Shown: positions 1 to 4,630 of the stretch, piece by piece | Layout: every line of letters starts with the position of its first letter | Numbering within the stretch: position 1 is the stretch's first letter | Assembly (NCBI GenBank): GCA_046728075.1 | Contig: JBKPDV010000054.1 | Location: 1-6,122, forward strand | From: JBKPDV01 sp046728075 | GTDB taxonomy: Bacteria > Acidobacteriota > Thermoanaerobaculia > UBA5066 > Gp7-AA6 | Direction of reading: 5' to 3' | Length of the DNA stretch: 6,122 bases | Position numbers and translations under genes: made by a program | The notes under the pieces: model-generated | Seen by the model: the letters and a program-made list of their open reading frames with translations, nothing else | What the model was told of the DNA's origin: nothing | Databases searched by the model: none

Positions 1-61
1 CCCTTTGGCCGAGCCGCGAGCCGGTGGCGAAGCCAGATCCCGAACGAGCGGAAGCGACGTG

Positions 62-1234
62 CTAGTTGGGTCGCGCCTCGGAGCGCTGGCCGCGACGCAG
101 GGAGGGGTGGGTCGAGTCGAAGCCCGACGCTATGGAAGGAGCCTCTGACGTCGCCATGGAAGGAGCCTCGGGCGCGGGAGGCGCCGGTGGTTCTTCTTCC
201 ATCTCGGCCTCCAGGTCTTCCACCGGCCCGACGTCCAGTGCGTTCAACGCCGACTGAAAGGCCGGCTGGGCTTCATAGAAGGCGAGCGCCTGTTCGATGA
301 ATTCGGTCAGTGGAGTTTCATCGGCAAACGGATCGAGCCGTTCGCCGAGCAATTGCTCCAGGGCCAGGTGTTCGAAGCTCGCGGCGATTTCGGCGCTCGC
401 GACGTGCAGGACCGGGACGTTCTGCTCGTCGCCGGACTCGACAGCAACGGGAAGGGAATCCACCGGCGGAATCGCCGGAGCAGGCTCGAAGAGATCCTCG
501 ACGGACGAATCGACCCGGACGGTATCTTCTCCGGACTCGCCGGCCGGGTACTGGCAGGTTTCGGCCGCGCGCGTGGACTCCTCCTTCGCTTCGATCCACA
601 AAGTGGGGGGAACAAGCTCAGGCGGAGGAGCTGCCTTCTCCGGGAGTGCGCCAGCCAAAGGGGCCGCGCCCTGCAGCGCGACGGGAAGTGTGATCGGGCG
701 CGGTGTCGGCTTCGAAGCGGCTACCGCTCGGGCCGGAGCCTTGCGAGCCGGCGCGGGATGCTCGATCTTCTGGAGAATCGTCCACACATCTCTCGGCAGA
801 GGTCGCTGGTAGAAGCGTTGCTGCGCCTGGAGGAGGCGTACCTCGGACGTGACATGGACGATCACGCGACATCGGGTGATCGAGCCCACCTCGTCGACGG
901 CGGCCAGGTCCGACGGATTCGCGAACGCAACTTGAACGGTCTTTTTGTCGAGGGCATAGGGGACGGCTGCCAGCCGCTTGGACTGCGCCGCCGAAAGCAA
1001 GTTCAAGGCGTCCGGAGTCGCTTTGGAGAGCGTGTCCCAGTTGACGGCAGGGCACTTGTGCACTCTCGCAAGCGAATCCAGCAGTGCTTTCTCCGAGACG
1101 AGCCCCCACCGTAAAAGGATGGCGCCAAGGCGAAGTCCCCGCGACTGAGTTCCTTGGAGTTCGAGTGCGCGAGCCAGGACGGCTTCAGAGATCCGTCCCT
1201 CCGCGACCAAAAGTTCGCCTAATTTCCGGCCCAT
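62..1234 (-). CDS. Stand-alone MshEN / GspE N-terminal domain protein with disordered, helical tail (possible c-di-GMP receptor)
   Basis: The protein has 390 residues. Residues 4-58 carry the two tandem helical motifs of the MshEN (T2SSE_N) fold: KLGELLVAEG...L24..Q27, then RLGAILLRWGLVSE...L55. Residues 62-142 match the second subdomain, with the hallmark stretches VPYALD (91-96) and VAFANPSDLAAVDE (102-115) and a closing RFY (140-142). In this family the two motifs bind cyclic di-GMP, and the domain normally sits in front of a PilB/GspE secretion ATPase. Here no Walker motif or ATPase follows. Instead there is a Pro/Ala-rich, probably disordered linker (about 152-275), an acidic amphipathic helical segment (about 278-345) and a low-complexity end. 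No signal peptide or membrane span is visible, so it is probably cytoplasmic. The ATG at 1234 is chosen because the domain begins immediately after it, AAGGGA/AGG purine runs precede it, and any longer start would overlap the upstream kinase gene. The partner is unknown; c-di-GMP binding is inference because motif II lacks its terminal Gln. Confidence 0.85.
   Translation of the reverse strand: MGRKLGELLVAEGRISEAVLARALELQGTQSRGLRLGAILLRWGLVSEKALLDSLARVHKCPAVNWDTLSKATPDALNLLSAAQSKRLAAVPYALDKKTVQVAFANPSDLAAVDEVGSITRCRVIVHVTSEVRLLQAQQRFYQRPLPRDVWTILQKIEHPAPARKAPARAVAASKPTPRPITLPVALQGAAPLAGALPEKAAPPPELVPPTLWIEAKEESTRAAETCQYPAGESGEDTVRVDSSVEDLFEPAPAIPPVDSLPVAVESGDEQNVPVLHVASAEIAASFEHLALEQLLGERLDPFADETPLTEFIEQALAFYEAQPAFQSALNALDVGPVEDLEAEMEEEPPAPPAPEAPSMATSEAPSIASGFDSTHPSLRRGQRSEARPN
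132..169 (-). repeat. Intragenic 14-bp direct repeat, 24-bp period
   Basis: ATGGAAGGAGCCTC occurs at 132-145 and again at 156-169 on the plus strand. The spacing of 24 bp equals eight codons, so in the MshEN gene it encodes a duplicated peptide (EAPSMATS then EAPSIAS) in the low-complexity C-terminal tail. It is most simply a small in-frame duplication in a disordered region. Confidence 0.7.
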
Positions 1235-1301
1235 ACACCTACTTTCCCTTACATTCTCCGCCCTGTGCCCATGGTTGGCAAGCTCGGACCGCCCGCGGAC
1301 G

Positions 1302-1314
1302 CCCCGAAGAGGGG
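1302..1314 (-). other. Small hairpin in the kinase-MshEN intergenic gap
   Basis: In the 124-bp gap between the kinase stop and the MshEN start, the minus strand reads CCCC-TCTTC-GGGG. This is a 4-bp GC stem with a 5-nt loop, and a further GGA/TCC pairing is possible outside a small internal loop. No T run follows, so it is not a good intrinsic terminator. It could be a processing or attenuation element between two co-transcribed genes, or chance in GC-rich DNA. A TTGCCA (minus strand, 1281-1276) resembles a -35 element, but no matching -10 lies at normal spacing, so I do not call a promoter. Confidence 0.2.
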
Positions 1315-1358
1315 TTCCACGGGGACCGGAAACCCTGTGTTTGCAGCGCTCGCCGAGC

Positions 1359-2885
1359 TCAGAAGGATCCGGGCGGGGAGCCTGCTTTTCCGAGGAAAGA
1401 GACCCGAATGACCCGGGCACGTTCCTGGTGGGAGAGATCTTCCGCCTGGCTGTAGAGCTCCGCGGCTCGCTCGAAAGCCTCTCCCGCCGCAGCCGGCCGT
1501 CGCAGGATGAGCAGCCGCTCCCCCTCGTTCTCCCAGAGTCTTCCCTCCCGAAAGGGCTCACTGGCAAGGTCCGCCGCATCCAGTCGCTCCGCCGCAATAC
1601 GGGAGAGCGCGGCTCGCAGCCGCCAGACCTGCGCGACGCGGCCCTCCTGCCTCAGAGCTCTCCAGGCGGAGCGCCGCGGACTAGTCGCAGGCTGCCGGGC
1701 CGACCCGTCGAGGACCGCGGGGATCGAATCAGACGCAATCGCTTCGGGAGCCACAGGTTGCGCCGGCGCGGACGGTAGGGTGTCGGTAGGTTCCGAGACG
1801 ACGATTCTCCGGAGAACGGGGTGCACCGCGCGCGCCGGTTCCCGTTTTCGGACGGCGAGGTCGACGGCGGCGAGAAGAAGAACCGCGGCGACGCTTCCGG
1901 CGATCCGCAGCGCCCAGGTGCTGCGCGTCGCGCCGGGCTCGAAGCTTCGGGGTCCGGGACGATCCGGAAACCGCATCAAGCGCGCCGCGACCGTCTCCCG
2001 GATCGGCCGGTCGCCGTTTTCCGGCTTCAAGAGCTCGTCGAGGTCGAGCGCGAGGTCAGCGTTCGAGCGTTCGTACGGGCAGTCCTCGAGCAGTTTCTGC
2101 AGGCGCAGCCGGACCGCGCGGACAGAACGAGGCCGCGCCGCCGGTTCCGCGAGAAGAGTCTTGAGCAGCCGGGCGACGTCTTCGGAAAACACATCGTCGG
2201 GCTGATACACGGGAGGGCCTTCCACCGTCGCCGGTTGCGCGCAGAGGAGTTCGGCGAGCAGGACCCCGAGTGAATAGATGTCCGACTGCTCTCCGACGGC
2301 GCCGTTGGTCCGGACTTCCGGCGCCACGTAGGGGCCGACGAGACTCGTCAATCGCGGTTGTGCGAGAGAAGGCAGGACCACGGTAGCCAGGCCGAAGCCT
2401 CGCACCCAGACCTCGGCATTGCGCGAGATCGTCACGAATCCAGGCCAGAGGAGACCGTGATGGCCCGGCTCTCCCTCGGCGGCGCTGGAGCGCACGTGTT
2501 CGAGTGCCGCGGCCGCCCCGGCCGCAATCCGCAACGCGCCGTCGATCGGGATCGGCGACCCGCGGAGATAGGCGGATTCAAGCACGGCATCGAGCGTCCA
2601 GCCGTTCGTCTCATGCCACGCCAGATAGGGTTTTCCGTCGGCCATCGCGAGCGTCTCCCGCCGACCGGGGGGATGAACCGAGCGCTTGCGAGCCACGGGC
2701 TCCATCCGGGAGATCGCGCGGCAGATCGCGGCCCGGGGCAGCTCCGGAGATTCGAGCACGCGCAGACGGGCAAACCGTCCCTCGCGCACGTGGATGGCGC
2801 GGTACACCGTTCCCAGGGCGTCGTCCGACAGCCGTGCGACGAGCACGTATTCGCCCAGACGGGGTTTGGATTCGCGGCGGGTCAC
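1359..2885 (-). CDS. Membrane-anchored serine/threonine pseudokinase with C-terminal TPR
   Basis: The protein has 508 residues: a kinase fold at about 10-266, one transmembrane segment at about 324-345, then an extracytoplasmic part. The fold is recognisable from RLGEYVLVARL and LGTVYRA (24-30), APE (188-190), SDIYSLGVLLAELL (201-214) and AARP (249-252). The catalytic set is gone. The glycine loop reads LSDDALG. The VAIK lysine is replaced by Arg42. The HRDLKPxN loop reads HGLLWPGF (143-150), so Asp, Lys and Asn become Leu, Trp and Phe. DFG reads GFG (163-165). Bacterial Hanks-type kinases use this membrane layout to couple sensing outside to signalling inside; here a phosphotransfer role is unlikely. 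After a Pro/Ala-rich linker, residues 448-481 fit one TPR (W451, G455, L458, A467, F471, A474, S479). The start is GTG at 2885, with no strong Shine-Dalgarno; the first internal ATG (residue 61) would cut away the N-lobe. The gene is divergent from the protease gene and upstream of the MshEN gene. Confidence 0.85.
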   Translation of the reverse strand: MTRRESKPRLGEYVLVARLSDDALGTVYRAIHVREGRFARLRVLESPELPRAAICRAISRMEPVARKRSVHPPGRRETLAMADGKPYLAWHETNGWTLDAVLESAYLRGSPIPIDGALRIAAGAAAALEHVRSSAAEGEPGHHGLLWPGFVTISRNAEVWVRGFGLATVVLPSLAQPRLTSLVGPYVAPEVRTNGAVGEQSDIYSLGVLLAELLCAQPATVEGPPVYQPDDVFSEDVARLLKTLLAEPAARPRSVRAVRLRLQKLLEDCPYERSNADLALDLDELLKPENGDRPIRETVAARLMRFPDRPGPRSFEPGATRSTWALRIAGSVAAVLLLAAVDLAVRKREPARAVHPVLRRIVVSEPTDTLPSAPAQPVAPEAIASDSIPAVLDGSARQPATSPRRSAWRALRQEGRVAQVWRLRAALSRIAAERLDAADLASEPFREGRLWENEGERLLILRRPAAAGEAFERAAELYSQAEDLSHQERARVIRVSFLGKAGSPPGSF

Positions 2886-3058
2886 GCCTGCAAGCCCACT
2901 CGGGGGAGGGGCGTTCGGCGCCGCGAAACGTTCGGATGTGAGTCGGCCATCATCAATTTGAAATCAGCCGGATTCTATCAGCGCTTGCTCTCCTCGCGGC
3001 GGACAAACCCGGCAGGCCCCGCGTCGCGTGAGAGAATCGACGGTCGCTTCTCCAAACA
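2886..3058. promoter_or_regulatory. Divergent intergenic region, pseudokinase / protease
   Basis: This 173-bp gap separates two divergently transcribed genes, so it should hold the promoters of both. It includes the most A+T-rich patch seen nearby (about 2951-2980). A TTGAAA at 2958-2963 (plus strand) resembles a -35 element, and TAGAAT on the minus strand (2977-2972) resembles a -10, but neither has a partner at 16-18 bp spacing. I therefore cannot place a sigma-70 promoter. An in-frame TGA at 3029-3031 rules out a longer start for the protease gene. Neither flanking start codon has a well-placed Shine-Dalgarno sequence. Confidence 0.5.
2912..2935. repeat. CGTTCGG direct repeat, 17-bp period (possible operator)
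   Basis: CGTTCGG lies at 2912-2918 and again at 2929-2935, just upstream of the pseudokinase start. Between them are the palindrome CGGCGCCG (2916-2923) and a CGAA-n3-TTCG dyad (2924-2934). Spaced direct half-sites in a divergent promoter region could be a regulator site. Short GC-rich repeats are also common by chance at this composition, so the call is weak. Confidence 0.2.
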
Positions 3059-4621
3059 ATGGAAGACATCGCCCGCGAACCGTGCCCCTGGTGCCGGGAG
3101 CCGGCAGCCGTGGATGCTCGCGTTTGTCCGCACTGTCGCCGTGGCCTGACAGTTGACCTTCTGGCGGCGCCCATACCCGATCCCCGGATCCGTTATCTGG
3201 CCGCGCGGGATCTCGGGCGCCTGGGAGAGCCCTTCTCTCCTTTGACGCGCCTGCAGGGTCTTTTGTCCTCCGGCGAAACACCTCTGGCTTCGGGGGTCAC
3301 CCGTCGAGTGGCTGCGGCAGCGCTCGGAATTCTGCAGAGCCATGGCTCGCGAGGGCGGACGGTCTGGCGAGAAGAGATCGACCCGGAGATCCGCGCGCCT
3401 CAGTACGAGACCCTGATTCGCCCGGAGCGCCAGCTCCATCGGATGATCCTGATCGTGCCGGCAGCTCTGACTCTGGGCCTGCTTCTCTGGTTTTTCCGTT
3501 CCTCTCACCGAGATACTCCAGCTGCCCCGAGAGCGGGATCGGCGGCTCCCGCGATTTCCTCTCACGAAGCCGGGGAAAAGACGGTGGCGCCAACTCCCTC
3601 GGTGCGCGATCGGGTGGCCAAAGCCCTGGACTCGACGGCGAGTGTCGTCTGTGCGGCCTCGGCCGGATCCGGCTTCTTCGCGGCGCCGGATCTTCTCGTG
3701 ACCAACGAACACGTGCTCTGTCGCGACGGAGCTGCGCCGGAAGTGGTCCTTCGCGACGGCCGGAGACTGAGGGGCCAGACGATCTGGCGCGACGACTGGT
3801 TGGATCTCGCTCTGCTGCGTGTGCCCGGCGCCGCGGCGAGGCCTCTGGCGCTCGGGGACGCCACCCGCGTGGCGCCGGGCGACACGGTCCTGATGATCGG
3901 CAATCCCGTCGGCATGAGTTTCACGGTGACGCGGACGATCGTCAGCCACGGCGCGCGGGAGGTCTTCGGTTTGGCCTACGTCCAGTTCGACGGCAACGTC
4001 AATCCCGGCAACAGCGGTGGGCCCTTGCTCGACGAGCAGGGTCGGGCCGTCGGCATCGTCTCGATGATGGTCCGAAATGCGCGGGGTCTGGGCCTGGCGC
4101 TTCCGATCAACTATCTCTACGAGAGAAGCCCGGCCGAGCTTCCCCTGCCGATTCCGCCTCCGGACTTCTCGACCTGGCGCGCGATCGTCCAGACCGTCAA
4201 GCGCGAGGAAGAACGCGAGATCGAATCCACACGTTCGGCTTTTCACAGGCCGGGCTTGAGCAACGCCGCGCTCTCGCCGGATGGCCGAATCTACGCCCTC
4301 GTGATCATGCGCGGTATGCCTGCGGGCGCGACGCCTCTCTCTTTTACCCTGATCGTCGACGGCCGCGCGGTGTGTCAGCCCTCCGGCATGGTCGAGAGCT
4401 GGGATCTGCTCGCGCGCCGCCGCGAGGAGCCCGGCGCCGACCCGCGCTATGCGCGTTGGCTCGAGAAGGCGGGGCTTGGCAACATCTCTGTCGGCTCCGC
4501 CTTCCTGCACCTGGACGGCTGCCCGGATCCGGGCGCGCTCGCCAACGCCGAGCTTCTGCTGCGCGACGCGGATCCGGTCTACAACCGAACGATGGTCCGC
4601 CCTATGAGAGAGACGCGCTAG
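3059..4621 (+). CDS. Membrane-anchored HtrA-like serine protease with N-terminal zinc ribbon, no PDZ
   Basis: The protein has 520 residues. A zinc ribbon comes first (C9-x2-C12 and C23-x2-C26), then a HEAT-like helical stretch (about 41-95, with RYLAARDLGRLG and RRVAAAALG), one transmembrane segment (about 129-146) and a linker. The trypsin/DegP-fold protease spans about 182-356. The triad is intact: His218 in TNEHV, Asp249 in DLALL and Ser319 in NPGNSGGPL, with H-D and D-S spacing of 31 and 70 residues, near that of DegP. Basic residues before the span (RPERQLHR) suggest the N-terminus is inside and the protease outside. Family members cut damaged or regulatory envelope proteins. Canonical HtrA proteins end in PDZ domains; residues about 370-520 instead form an unrecognised region with SPDGR (406-410) and two cysteines (C439, C488). 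ATG at 3059 is the first start after an in-frame stop at 3029; no clear Shine-Dalgarno precedes it. The substrate is unknown. Confidence 0.9.
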   Translation: MEDIAREPCPWCREPAAVDARVCPHCRRGLTVDLLAAPIPDPRIRYLAARDLGRLGEPFSPLTRLQGLLSSGETPLASGVTRRVAAAALGILQSHGSRGRTVWREEIDPEIRAPQYETLIRPERQLHRMILIVPAALTLGLLLWFFRSSHRDTPAAPRAGSAAPAISSHEAGEKTVAPTPSVRDRVAKALDSTASVVCAASAGSGFFAAPDLLVTNEHVLCRDGAAPEVVLRDGRRLRGQTIWRDDWLDLALLRVPGAAARPLALGDATRVAPGDTVLMIGNPVGMSFTVTRTIVSHGAREVFGLAYVQFDGNVNPGNSGGPLLDEQGRAVGIVSMMVRNARGLGLALPINYLYERSPAELPLPIPPPDFSTWRAIVQTVKREEEREIESTRSAFHRPGLSNAALSPDGRIYALVIMRGMPAGATPLSFTLIVDGRAVCQPSGMVESWDLLARRREEPGADPRYARWLEKAGLGNISVGSAFLHLDGCPDPGALANAELLLRDADPVYNRTMVRPMRETR

Positions 4622-4630
4622 ATTCTCTCT
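4607..4630. terminator. Inverted repeat across two convergent gene ends (weak bidirectional terminator candidate)
   Basis: AGAGAGA (4607-4613) and TCTCTCT (4624-4630) form a perfect 7-bp stem with a 10-nt loop. The structure spans the last codons and stop of the plus-strand protease gene and reaches the stop of the minus-strand gene. No T run follows on either strand and the stem is only moderately GC-rich, so intrinsic termination is uncertain. Its placement is the main argument. Confidence 0.3.

Noticed and set aside
353..1114. A 253-codon plus-strand open frame opposite the MshEN gene.
   Set aside because: Its composition is Arg-dominated, with no domain, while the opposite strand encodes a clear MshEN fold.
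1271..1411. A 46-residue plus-strand open frame (MVGKLGPPADAPKRG...) in the kinase-MshEN gap.
   Set aside because: It overlaps the kinase 3' end, has no ribosome-binding site and resembles no known small protein. In this composition such frames arise by chance.
1235..1597. A 121-residue N-terminal extension of the MshEN protein (TTG start at 1597).
   Set aside because: It would overlap the 3' end of the kinase-fold gene in another frame, is Arg/Ser-rich without family similarity, and the domain starts right after the ATG at 1234.
2951..2986. A sigma-70 promoter built on TTGAAA (2958-2963) or, on the minus strand, on TAGAAT (2977-2972).
   Set aside because: No matching partner hexamer lies at 16-18 bp from either, so only isolated half-elements are present.
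2978..4510. A 510-codon open frame antisense to the protease gene.
   Set aside because: The protein is Arg/His/Asp-rich with no recognisable domain, and it mirrors the codon bias of the well-supported protease gene. It is a GC-rich shadow frame.
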